Source: Flavivirga algicola (GTDB taxonomy: Bacteria; Bacteroidota; Bacteroidia; Flavobacteriales; Flavobacteriaceae). Taken from it: a stretch of DNA of 64,000 nt. Every line of letters starts with the position of its first letter. Positions within the stretch are counted from its first letter, which is position 1. Where the stretch lies: positions 67,001 through 131,000 of the forward strand of contig NZ_JABBHF010000007.1 of the NCBI RefSeq assembly GCF_012910715.1, written 5' to 3'. The notes beneath the pieces were generated by a model. That model was given only the letters and a program-made list of their open reading frames with translations, was not told the origin of the DNA and made no database searches. The position numbers were made by a program, and so were the translations under genes. Positions 9,542-17,278 of the stretch are shown here, piece after piece.

Positions 9542-10537
9542 ATGATGCTAAGAAAGTTCATATTATACGTATTCTTTTTGAGTGTACAAGGGATTCACTC
9601 TCAAGAAACATGTAAGCGTACATTGCTGCTAATGGGGAGTCGGTTTGACATTACTGTAGTTGCCGCCAATCAAGAAAAAGCGAATAACTACATTGATATT
9701 GCTATAACAGAAATTACAAGAATTGAAAAGCTAATTTCTTCATGGGATCCCAATTCTCAAACCTCACTAATTAACAAAAATGCTGGTATACGAGCTATGA
9801 AGGTTGATTTAGAATTATTTCAACTTATAGAAAGAGCCATTCACATTTCTAAACTTACCGATGGCGCTTTTGATATTAGTTACGCCTCTATGGATCGTAT
9901 TTGGAAATTTGATGGTAGTATGACCAAAATACCTTCTAAAACAGATATAAAGAATTCTGTTTCAAAGGTTGGATATCAAAACATCATTTTAGATAAAGAC
10001 AAACAAACCATTTTTTTAAAATACAAAGGCATGAAAATTGGCTTTGGTGGCATTGGTAAAGGCTATGCTGCAGATAAAGCTAAAAGTGTTCTTAAGACTA
10101 AAGGTGTTGTTGCTGGAATTATTAATGCTTCTGGAGATTTAAACGCTTGGGGTAAACAAACCAATGGAGATTATTGGAGTGTTGCCATTAAAAACCCATT
10201 AAATAAAAATAAGGTTTTTGCTTTATTACCCATTTATGAAAACGCGGTGGTTACCTCTGGAAATTACGAAAAAAGAGTAACACTTAACGGTAAGACATTC
10301 TCTCATATTATAGACCCCAGAACGGGCTACCCTAGTAGCGGATTAGTGAGTGCAAGTGTCTTTGCTTCTAGTGCAGAATTAGCTGACGCTTTAGCGACAT
10401 CCATTTTTGTAATGGGGAAAGATGTGGGTTTAGATTTTATAAATCAATTAAAGGCTATAGACTGCATTTTAGTTGATGATGAAGGTAAAGTATACTATTC
10501 CAACAATGTTAAAACAGAAGAAAATAAAACACAATAG
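9542..10537 (+). CDS. apbE: FAD:protein FMN transferase (ApbE)
   Basis: Transfers FMN from FAD to Thr/Ser of exported proteins using Mg2+. The 331 residues start with a signal peptide (near His-Ser-Gln21), so it works in the periplasm. Family motifs visible: Ser-Ser-Trp-Asp-Pro-Asn-Ser near 66, Gly-Gly-Ile-Gly-Lys-Gly-Tyr-Ala-Ala-Asp (FAD-binding loop) near 173, and His-Ile-Ile-Asp-Pro-Arg-Thr-Gly near 257 (metal/FAD site). The gene abuts the DUF4266 gene (no gap). No Nqr, Rnf or fumarate-reductase-type FMN acceptor is encoded nearby, so its substrate may be within this cluster. Confidence 0.95.
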   Translation: MMLRKFILYVFFLSVQGIHSQETCKRTLLLMGSRFDITVVAANQEKANNYIDIAITEITRIEKLISSWDPNSQTSLINKNAGIRAMKVDLELFQLIERAIHISKLTDGAFDISYASMDRIWKFDGSMTKIPSKTDIKNSVSKVGYQNIILDKDKQTIFLKYKGMKIGFGGIGKGYAADKAKSVLKTKGVVAGIINASGDLNAWGKQTNGDYWSVAIKNPLNKNKVFALLPIYENAVVTSGNYEKRVTLNGKTFSHIIDPRTGYPSSGLVSASVFASSAELADALATSIFVMGKDVGLDFINQLKAIDCILVDDEGKVYYSNNVKTEENKTQ

Positions 10538-10747
10538 ATGAAAAAGTTAATAATTGTATTGATGACAATAGCAAGTTTAAGCGCCTGTGTAGCTGTTAAA
10601 GAATATGAAAAAGTAAATATTAATGATCCCGATATGAAACTATCGTCAATGACTATTGATCGGTTTGAAACCAATTTTCAAGTATATCGAGAAGCGGCCT
10701 CTGGAGCTAACGGTGGAAAAACCGGTGGCGGTTGCGGCTGTAATTAA
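10538..10747 (+). CDS. DUF4266 family small lipoprotein with C-terminal Cys-Gly-Cys
   Basis: A 69-residue exported protein of unknown function. A lipobox Leu-Ser-Ala-Cys17 leaves a mature chain of about 53 residues. The middle (Asp-Pro-Asp-Met-Lys, then Arg-Phe-Glu-Thr) is polar, and the tail from 55 is Ser-Gly-Ala-Asn followed by a Gly-rich stretch ending Gly-Cys66-Gly-Cys68-Asn. The paired cysteines could bind metal, form a disulfide or be modified. Ser55-Gly-Ala resembles the ApbE acceptor motif except that Asn replaces the acceptor Thr/Ser. It starts directly after the apbE stop. Family assignment is from the typical tail and the neighbours. Confidence 0.85.
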   Translation: MKKLIIVLMTIASLSACVAVKEYEKVNINDPDMKLSSMTIDRFETNFQVYREAASGANGGKTGGGCGCN

Positions 10748-10799
10748 GTGAAACCCATTTTTTGTGAACATAGAGAGACAAAAAATGATGGTTGAACTT

Positions 10800-10821
10800 A
10801 TCCTGAGCACAGTCGAAGGAT
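10800..10821. repeat. Dispersed palindromic repeat, family A
   Basis: The 22-bp imperfect palindrome atcctgagcacagtcgaagg-at lies between the DUF4266 and DUF3570 genes. Its core, ctgagcNNagtcgaag, recurs at 25402-25475 (two inverted copies) and 55685-55706, with related sites at 38091-38110 and 42791-42862. Confidence 0.75.
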
Positions 10822-10889
10822 CTTTTAAAAACAATGTCCCTAAATACAAACCCGCTTTACAGTGAGTTTTTAAACAATAATGCATTTAC

Positions 10890-12368
10890 ATGAAATTTAC
10901 CTTATCCCTAATATTATTCTTGTTTTATACTTCTTTTGTTTTTTCTCAAACTAAACAAAAAGATTCAATTAGCTCATATAAGAAAAGAGTTTTAGAAACT
11001 ACAGAAATAGATTTCCTAATGAGTTATTATCAACAAGAGGGAAATCATGCTTCTGTAGCTGGCGGCATAGGAAATGAGGATCTTACCGATATTACGCCAA
11101 CATTTGTAGTTGCCATCCCTTTAAATGCTGATGATGTATTAACTATAGATGCTGGTATTTCAACTTATACCTCGGCATCCTCCAGTAATCTTGACCCTTT
11201 TGATGCTAGCGGTGCTTCTAATGGTAATGGATATGATGACGATGATGATAAAACTGTCGTTAAGAAACAATCATCAGCTTCAAATGTTACAGGAAGTCCA
11301 TGGGTAGCTTCTTCAGGGGCTTCAAGTCAAGATACTTGGGGAGGTATAAATGCTAGTTATAGTCATAGCTCTAATGATAGAAATACAATTTGGTCGGCAA
11401 ATGCTGCCTTTGCTACAGAATATGACTATGCTTCTTTTGGTTTTGGAGCAGGGTTCACCAAACTGTTCAATGAAAAAAATACAGAAATAAGCTTAAAAGC
11501 TCAGGTATATTTAGACACCTGGAACCCCAAGTACCCTACAGAATTGGATTCTTATTTGGAAGCTGGACAAAACTTAAATAATGGTTTCTTCAATGGTATT
11601 GATATCTTAGACCAAAGCGGTAATGCTATTGATAAAAACTCAGCTACTGCTTGGTCGCCATTCAATACCACACTCATACAAGATAGATCAAGAAATTCTT
11701 TTACGTTATCACTTAGTTTTTCTCAAATTTTAAGCAAAAATGCTCAATTCTCAATATTTTTAGATTTAGTACAACAGAAAGGCTGGTTAGCCAACCCCAT
11801 GCAACGTGTATATTTCCAAGATCGTGCCAATTATTACATTGGTAACGCAACTAGTATTCCAAACTATGCCTCTCCTACAAATAGAGATGTATTTCACTTA
11901 GCTGATGATATTGAGCGTTTACCCAATTCAAGGTTTAAAATTCCAATTGGAGCCAGATTCAATTACTATATTAATGAAACTGTTTCACTAAGAGCATACT
12001 ATCGTTATTACTTTGATGATTGGGGCATTAATTCGCATACAGCAAGTATAGAGTTACCTGTGAAATTAGCTCAGGGTAAATTTGCTATATACCCAACGTA
12101 TCGTTATTATAACCAAACTGCAGCAGATTATTTTGCGACCTATGAATCGCATTTATCAACTTCAGAATTTTATACATCAGATTACGATTTATCTGAATTT
12201 AATAGCAATCAATATGGCTTAGGACTGAGGTATACAGATATATTCACAAAGTTTAAAATTTTCAATTGTGGCCTTAAGTCATTTGATATCAAGTATAGCA
12301 TCTACAATAGAAGTGATGGGCTAAAAGCAGGCATTCTATCTACAGGCTTTAAATTTATTTTAGATTAA
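10890..12368 (+). CDS. DUF3570 family outer membrane protein
   Basis: An uncharacterised exported protein of 492 residues that looks like an outer membrane beta-barrel. It has a signal peptide (cut near Val-Phe-Ser-Gln20), alternating aromatic/polar strands through most of its length and a C-terminal stretch ending Gly-Phe-Lys-Phe-Ile-Leu-Asp. An insertion at about 100-150 is Ser/Gly-rich with an acidic run Asp116-Asp120 and contains Asp105-Ala-Ser-Gly-Ala-Ser110 and Ser141-Ser-Gly-Ala-Ser-Ser146, both similar to the Ser/Thr-Gly-Ala-Thr/Ser motif that ApbE modifies. Known homologues commonly sit with DUF4266, ApbE and thioredoxin genes, as here. Function is unknown. Confidence 0.85.
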   Translation: MKFTLSLILFLFYTSFVFSQTKQKDSISSYKKRVLETTEIDFLMSYYQQEGNHASVAGGIGNEDLTDITPTFVVAIPLNADDVLTIDAGISTYTSASSSNLDPFDASGASNGNGYDDDDDKTVVKKQSSASNVTGSPWVASSGASSQDTWGGINASYSHSSNDRNTIWSANAAFATEYDYASFGFGAGFTKLFNEKNTEISLKAQVYLDTWNPKYPTELDSYLEAGQNLNNGFFNGIDILDQSGNAIDKNSATAWSPFNTTLIQDRSRNSFTLSLSFSQILSKNAQFSIFLDLVQQKGWLANPMQRVYFQDRANYYIGNATSIPNYASPTNRDVFHLADDIERLPNSRFKIPIGARFNYYINETVSLRAYYRYYFDDWGINSHTASIELPVKLAQGKFAIYPTYRYYNQTAADYFATYESHLSTSEFYTSDYDLSEFNSNQYGLGLRYTDIFTKFKIFNCGLKSFDIKYSIYNRSDGLKAGILSTGFKFILD

Positions 12369-12420
12369 AATAGGGTAAATGTTATCTGAGGTGTATTAAT
12401 TATATAAACCAAAATCTAAC

Positions 12421-12564
12421 ATGCTTAGCTTACACATGAATATAAAACTTATTTACAGAAAAACGACCAAGAATATCTATAGGTTTTACAGCTTAATTAT
12501 CCCCTTAGTTGTTCTACTATCTTTAGTACAAATTATACTAATTACATTTTATATATATAAATAG
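12421..12564 (+). CDS. Possible 47-residue membrane peptide
   Basis: A short ATG-to-TAG frame 52 bp after the DUF3570 gene encodes a basic N-terminal half (Lys-Leu-Ile-Tyr-Arg-Lys-Thr-Thr-Lys-Asn) followed by one strongly hydrophobic segment of about 20 residues and a short Tyr-Ile-Tyr-Lys end. This positive-inside single-span layout is plausible for a small membrane protein. It has no recognised family and may be chance; no promoter or ribosome site decides the matter. Confidence 0.3.
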   Translation: MLSLHMNIKLIYRKTTKNIYRFYSLIIPLVVLLSLVQIILITFYIYK

Positions 12565-12646
12565 TTTCAAATTTCTAAATACTTATGCACACATAAAATA
12601 AAACGGAATTCAAACCAAAACCCTAACCTTATATCGTTAACGCCCT

Positions 12647-12973
12647 ATGGAAACAATAACCAACACCATTAATGGCCAGATAGAGTCTCTCATAAATTCC
12701 AAAATTTTAACCCAACAGGATTGGAGAAACTTTAAAAACCAATTTACAAAGTTATACCCCAAGTTTTTCATTACACTAAAAATAAAAGGTCTACATCTTA
12801 CAAACTCAGAAGAACGTTTATTAGCACTAGAGTTTCTAAACCTAAATACTTTTGAAATTGCTGATAAACTAGGAATTTCTAATAGAAGTGTCATAGTAAG
12901 CCGCCATAGATTAAGAAAAAAAACAGGCGCTCCTAAAGGTCTGCCAATATTAGAATTTTTAGATAAAAAATAG
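12647..12973 (+). CDS. Stand-alone LuxR-type HTH protein
   Basis: A 108-residue DNA-binding protein with no sensor domain. Residues about 50-100 form a LuxR-type helix-turn-helix: Leu-Thr-Asn-Ser-Glu-Glu-Arg-Leu-Leu-Ala, then Phe-Glu-Ile-Ala-Asp-Lys-Leu-Gly-Ile-Ser and a recognition helix with Val-Ile-Val-Ser-Arg-His-Arg-Leu-Arg-Lys-Lys. The sequence resembles the C-terminal domain of Bacteroidota sensor-regulators. The N-terminal 45 residues have no recognised fold. The large secreted protein gene starts 193 bp downstream and may be a target, which is only inference. Confidence 0.75.
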   Translation: METITNTINGQIESLINSKILTQQDWRNFKNQFTKLYPKFFITLKIKGLHLTNSEERLLALEFLNLNTFEIADKLGISNRSVIVSRHRLRKKTGAPKGLPILEFLDKK

Positions 12974-13165
12974 TCTAAAAGACTTCCAAATTGAACATTT
13001 AAAACTCAGATTGTATACTTTTTTGTATACCTGAATTTTATAAAAAAATCGATTAAACGTTATTTTTTTGTGACGAAATGCATTTTTGCTATTTAAAATA
13101 TAATTTATAGGCTACTCCACAGCCTAGTTACCATTAACAAATAAAAACTCTTAAAACCCAAAATT

Positions 13166-16100
13166 ATGAAACAAATCTACGTTAAAAGAACATATGCAAT
13201 TTTGAAATCAATGTTTCTTCTTGCTATTATGTTATTAGTCCTTCAATTTAAAACATACGCGCAATGTGGCCCTGGTGAAGATACTGAACCTCCGGTTTTT
13301 GCAACTAATTCTGGAGATGGAACTTTGTCTAATCCTTTTGTTAACTTATTACCTAGTACAGTAGGTAGTGTACCTAGTGGCAGGTATTATTTTAAATTTA
13401 ATGGTAGTACATTTCAAGGAGAACTAGATAATGATACCGATGGAGGCGGCTGGTTAATGATTTTAAATTACGTCCATATTGCTGGAAATAACTCAAATTT
13501 ACAAGCTCGAAATACAGATTTACCATTGCTAGGATCATCAACTTTGGGTGATAATGAAGCAGGAACATCTAATTGGGGACATTTTGGAAATCAATTGGCT
13601 ACCGATATTGATTTTGCAGAAATGCGTTTTTATTCAACAACGTCTGGTCATAATAGAATTATTGATTTTAAAACAGATTATATAAATGCTTTAAACTATG
13701 TAAAAAGTGGAACAGGATCTTTTGCTGGTTTAAATAATAATGCTACAACTTTGGCAGGACATACAGCTAATATTCCTGTAACAGCCAGTTTAAACGGTTT
13801 CTTTGCAGATCAAGGTGATTTTGCATTAACCAACTTCCCTTTTTATGTTGGAGGTCTTAATCATTGGGGAATTCGTGGACTAGGTAATCGTTGGGAAGTT
13901 GATGATTTTTCAACAAATTCTTACAATACCATCCACCGTGTTTGGGTTCGTGGAGATTTATCTCCAGTTACTTCTACAGAAATTACCGCTACACTAGATG
14001 ATAATGGAAATGTTACTATTGCCCCTTCTGATTTTGGAATTATGGCAACCGATAATTGTTCTAATGTAACATTAAGTTTAAGTCAAACAGATTTTGATTG
14101 TAGTCATGTTGGAAGTAATACGATTCAATTAACAGCAACAGATGCTTCAAACAACCCTATAAGTATGAATGTTGCAGTTATAGTTGCCGAAAATCCACCA
14201 GTGATCACTGTAAACCCTCCTGTACCAGCTACATTTGAGTTAGATGCGGTTAACGGTACATTTACTTTGGCATTAGCAGACCTACAAGCTACAGCAACCG
14301 ATGATTGTGGGCTACAGAGCTTAACACTTAGCCAAACAGATTTTGATTGTAGCCATATTGGTCTAAACACTGTAACATTAACAGCTACAGATGCTAATGG
14401 ACATACAAGTACCACCAATGTAGATATTACAATTGCAGATAATACACTGCCAACAGTGCAATGTGTCGCTCCTTTTACAATACTATTAGATACAACTGGT
14501 AATGCAAGTATAACAGTTACAGATATTAGTGATGGCTTTTCAGATAATTGTACATCACCTATGGCATCTATAGATATATCTAATTTTGACTGTAGTAACA
14601 TTGGAGACAATACAGTTACTTTAAGTGTTACAGATACAGCTGGTAATGTTTCTACTTGTTCAACCGTGGTTACTGTAGATGTTGACGCTACAACTTGCCC
14701 ATCAGATATCATTATAAATAACGCCCCTGGTCAATGTGGCGCTGTGGTTAGCTATCCTGGTTGTAATAACTTAATAGAAGGTTTGCCTAGTGGCAGTTTA
14801 TTCCCTATAGGTACAACGTTAAATGTTTTTGAATTAACAGACAATAGTGGTGCTACTGTACGATGCAGCTTTTCCGTAACAGTAAATGATAATGAATCAC
14901 CAATGTTTTCTACAAAAAACACCACTGTAAACTTAGACTCAAATGGTTCTGCTACTATTCAGCCAGAAGATTTAATTACTAAAGCCTTTACTTATGGTAT
15001 AGATACATCAGGAACATTTGATCCTGTTGATATTTCTGCCACAGGAATAGAGGTTACTTTAAGTGATGATGAAGTAAGTAGCGCGTTACCTATTGGATTC
15101 AACTTCACTTTCTATGGTAATGATTATACAGAATTTTATATATCATCTAATGGATTTATAACATTTTCAGATGAAGGAGAAGATGGTTGCTGTAATGGAG
15201 AATCGCTTCCTAATTCTGGTGCGCCAAGCAATTTAATAGCTTTTGACTGGACTGATATTAACATTGAAGATGGTGGTACAGTACGTTATGAAACAAGAGG
15301 AACAGCACCAAATAGAGTAGTTATTATAGATTTTGATAATGTAGCATATTATGACACATCGCCAGATGCAACAACAAGTCAGGTAAAACTTTTTGAAAGC
15401 ACTAATATTATTGAAATTCATGGAACAAGTACAAAAGATGCAGGCAATGATAAAACACAAGGTGTAGAGAATATAGATGGTACAGCTGCGGTAGTTGTTC
15501 CTGGGCGTAATGAATCTGTATGGTCAACAACCAATGATTATGTGGCTTTTATTCCTCAAGACATTGTAGAAAACTGTTCTGTAGATACTATAACAGCTAC
15601 CCAAACAACTTTTAATTGTAGTGATTTAGGGGATGTACCAGTTACTATTACTGTAACAGACATTAATGGCAATGCCACACAGCAACCTTTAACAATAACA
15701 GTTGCCGACGTTACAGCTCCAGGAATAAACTGTCCAACAAGTCCATTAATTGTTGGCGTAGATGGTAGCGGTTTCTTTACTTTGCCAGATTATGCTTCTG
15801 CAACAGACAGTTGCGACTCGAATCCTTTGGTAAGCCAAAATATAACCTCAGGAACCCAATATGTAAATGGAGATAGCATAGACTTAACAATAACGGCTAC
15901 TGATGCTTCAGGAAATACAGATACTTGTATGTTCACTATTACTGTAGACGCTTCTTTAAGTCTTAATGATGTTAACCTGGATGCATTAAGAATATATCCA
16001 AATCCAGCAACTGATACAGTTACTATAGCTAATAATGGAGCTAAGCTTGATAAATTAGAAGTGCTTAATTTAAATGGACAATTATTAATTTCAGAAACGA

Positions 16101-16204
16101 ATAATTTAAAACAAATCGATATCAGTCAGCTTAATACAGGAGTATATTTTGTTAAGTTGCATACAGAATATGGAAGTAAAGTAATGAAACTAATTAAGGA
16201 GTGA
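13166..16204 (+). CDS. Large secreted protein with fibrinogen-like and HYR-like domains and a T9SS sorting domain
   Basis: A 1012-residue surface or secreted protein, probably for adhesion or binding. Order: signal peptide (Lys-Thr-Tyr-Ala-Gln near 33); a fibrinogen C-terminal-like region at about 70-270 with Asp-Gly-Gly-Gly-Trp-Leu; repeated immunoglobulin-like HYR-type modules at about 275-600, each with Asp-Phe-Asp-Cys-Ser and Asn-Thr-Val-Thr-Leu-type strands; a nidogen-like stretch at about 610-790 (Ser-Ser-Asn-Gly-Phe-Ile-Thr-Phe); further HYR-like modules; and a C-terminal Por-type sorting domain from about 940 (Tyr-Pro-Asn-Pro-Ala, then Asn-Thr-Gly-Val-Tyr-Phe-Val-Lys). The last marks export by the type IX system. 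No catalytic motif was seen. A hairpin terminator follows. Confidence 0.88.
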   Translation: MKQIYVKRTYAILKSMFLLAIMLLVLQFKTYAQCGPGEDTEPPVFATNSGDGTLSNPFVNLLPSTVGSVPSGRYYFKFNGSTFQGELDNDTDGGGWLMILNYVHIAGNNSNLQARNTDLPLLGSSTLGDNEAGTSNWGHFGNQLATDIDFAEMRFYSTTSGHNRIIDFKTDYINALNYVKSGTGSFAGLNNNATTLAGHTANIPVTASLNGFFADQGDFALTNFPFYVGGLNHWGIRGLGNRWEVDDFSTNSYNTIHRVWVRGDLSPVTSTEITATLDDNGNVTIAPSDFGIMATDNCSNVTLSLSQTDFDCSHVGSNTIQLTATDASNNPISMNVAVIVAENPPVITVNPPVPATFELDAVNGTFTLALADLQATATDDCGLQSLTLSQTDFDCSHIGLNTVTLTATDANGHTSTTNVDITIADNTLPTVQCVAPFTILLDTTGNASITVTDISDGFSDNCTSPMASIDISNFDCSNIGDNTVTLSVTDTAGNVSTCSTVVTVDVDATTCPSDIIINNAPGQCGAVVSYPGCNNLIEGLPSGSLFPIGTTLNVFELTDNSGATVRCSFSVTVNDNESPMFSTKNTTVNLDSNGSATIQPEDLITKAFTYGIDTSGTFDPVDISATGIEVTLSDDEVSSALPIGFNFTFYGNDYTEFYISSNGFITFSDEGEDGCCNGESLPNSGAPSNLIAFDWTDINIEDGGTVRYETRGTAPNRVVIIDFDNVAYYDTSPDATTSQVKLFESTNIIEIHGTSTKDAGNDKTQGVENIDGTAAVVVPGRNESVWSTTNDYVAFIPQDIVENCSVDTITATQTTFNCSDLGDVPVTITVTDINGNATQQPLTITVADVTAPGINCPTSPLIVGVDGSGFFTLPDYASATDSCDSNPLVSQNITSGTQYVNGDSIDLTITATDASGNTDTCMFTITVDASLSLNDVNLDALRIYPNPATDTVTIANNGAKLDKLEVLNLNGQLLISETNNLKQIDISQLNTGVYFVKLHTEYGSKVMKLIKE

Positions 16205-16274
16205 ACCCCCTGAATAGAATATTACGATTTGGTTTTATAAATAGGTTAGTTTATAGCTAAATTGTAATAAAAAC

Positions 16275-16309
16275 AAAAAATCCCGTAAACTAATGTTTCG
16301 GGATTTTTT
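16275..16309. terminator. Bidirectional hairpin terminator
   Basis: An 11-bp perfect stem (16275-16285 with 16299-16309) with a 13-base loop ends in a T run on the plus strand and, read on the minus strand, is followed by a T-rich tail. It can end both the secreted-protein transcript and the tRNA-Phe transcript. Confidence 0.85.
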
Positions 16310-16311
16310 TG

Positions 16312-16384
16312 TGGTACCTCCAGGAATCGAACCAGGGACACAAGGATTTTCAGTCCTTTGCTCTACCAACTGAGCTAAGGTACC
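16312..16384 (-). tRNA. tRNA-Phe (anticodon GAA)
   Basis: The minus strand folds into a 73-base cloverleaf: 7-bp acceptor stem (GGTACCT with AGGTACC, discriminator A), D arm GCTC/GAGC, anticodon stem AAGGA/TCCTT with loop CTGAAAA (anticodon GAA), 5-base variable loop and T arm CCTGG-TTCGATT-CCAGG. The 3' CCA is not encoded and must be added by the nucleotidyltransferase. Confidence 0.97.
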
Positions 16385-16399
16385 TCGCTAAAGCGGATG

Positions 16400-16430
16400 C
16401 AAATATATATTCATTTTTATAATTACCCAA
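16400..16430 (-). promoter_or_regulatory. Promoter of tRNA-Phe
   Basis: On the minus strand a -33 TTG (16428-16430) and a -7 TATATTTG (16400-16407) are separated by 20 bases. Both match the Bacteroidota consensus TTG / TAnnTTTG, and the -7 box is 15 bases from the mature tRNA 5' end. Confidence 0.65.
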
Positions 16431-16546
16431 AGAAAATTATAAAAAATCGCATCCAATAATTTTAGATGTCTGATTAGACATAATATAAAGTTAAATAAAA
16501 ATATTTATTATACCTCATTTTGTAAATTTACACTTTTAAAAGATTT

Positions 16547-17278
16547 ATGAATTTAATAATAGACGTTGGTAATTCTTATGTGAAACTTGCTGTTTTTAAA
16601 TTGGGGGCGCTAAAGTATAAAGAAACTATAACCTTAGATTCTGTAATGAAAAGCATAAATCTTTTAAAAGGCAAATACCCTTCAATAAAAAAAGCAATTA
16701 TTTCTTCGGTAGGAAAGCTAAACAATGAAGATGTTAAAAGGATTAGTGAAGATTTTTACGTTATGATCTTGGATTCTAATGTGAAATTACCGTTTAAAAA
16801 CTTTTATACTACACCAAATACCTTAGGGGTAGATAGAATAGCATTAGTCTGTGCTTCTGTTGAACAGTTTTCAAATAATAATGTACTCATAATAGATGCA
16901 GGAACTTGCATTACTTACGATTTTATAACTATGGCTAATGAATATATGGGAGGCGCCATTTCTCCAGGCCTACGAATGCGTTATAAATCATTAAATAATT
17001 TAACGGCAAATTTACCGTTATTAGAGTCAGAAATACCAAAAAGTATCATTGGAGATTCAACAAAAGCATCTATTCACTCGGGGGTTGTACACGGTATTTT
17101 AAAAGAAATAGATGGTGTTATTGAAGAATATAATCGAAAATACTCAGATTTAACAGTAATTTTAACAGGAGGTGACGCTAATTTTTTGTCAAAACAATTA
17201 AAAAGTAGCATATTTGCCAATTCTAATTTTCTTTTAGAGGGATTGAACTATATTTTACAATTTAACTCAAACGAATGA
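16547..17278 (+). CDS. coaX: Type III pantothenate kinase
   Basis: Phosphorylates pantothenate, the first step of coenzyme A synthesis, in the cytoplasm. The 243 residues show the ASKHA motifs of CoaX: Asp6-Val-Gly-Asn-Ser (phosphate 1), Gly94-Val-Asp-Arg97 and Asp117-Ala-Gly-Thr-Cys (phosphate 2). It leads a run of genes on the plus strand and overlaps the next start by 4 bp. Confidence 0.95.
   Translation: MNLIIDVGNSYVKLAVFKLGALKYKETITLDSVMKSINLLKGKYPSIKKAIISSVGKLNNEDVKRISEDFYVMILDSNVKLPFKNFYTTPNTLGVDRIALVCASVEQFSNNNVLIIDAGTCITYDFITMANEYMGGAISPGLRMRYKSLNNLTANLPLLESEIPKSIIGDSTKASIHSGVVHGILKEIDGVIEEYNRKYSDLTVILTGGDANFLSKQLKSSIFANSNFLLEGLNYILQFNSNE

Noticed and set aside
10646-10885. 79-residue minus-strand frame over the DUF4266 end and the family A repeat
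   Set aside because: It overlaps a supported gene in antisense, crosses a dispersed palindrome and has no recognisable domain.
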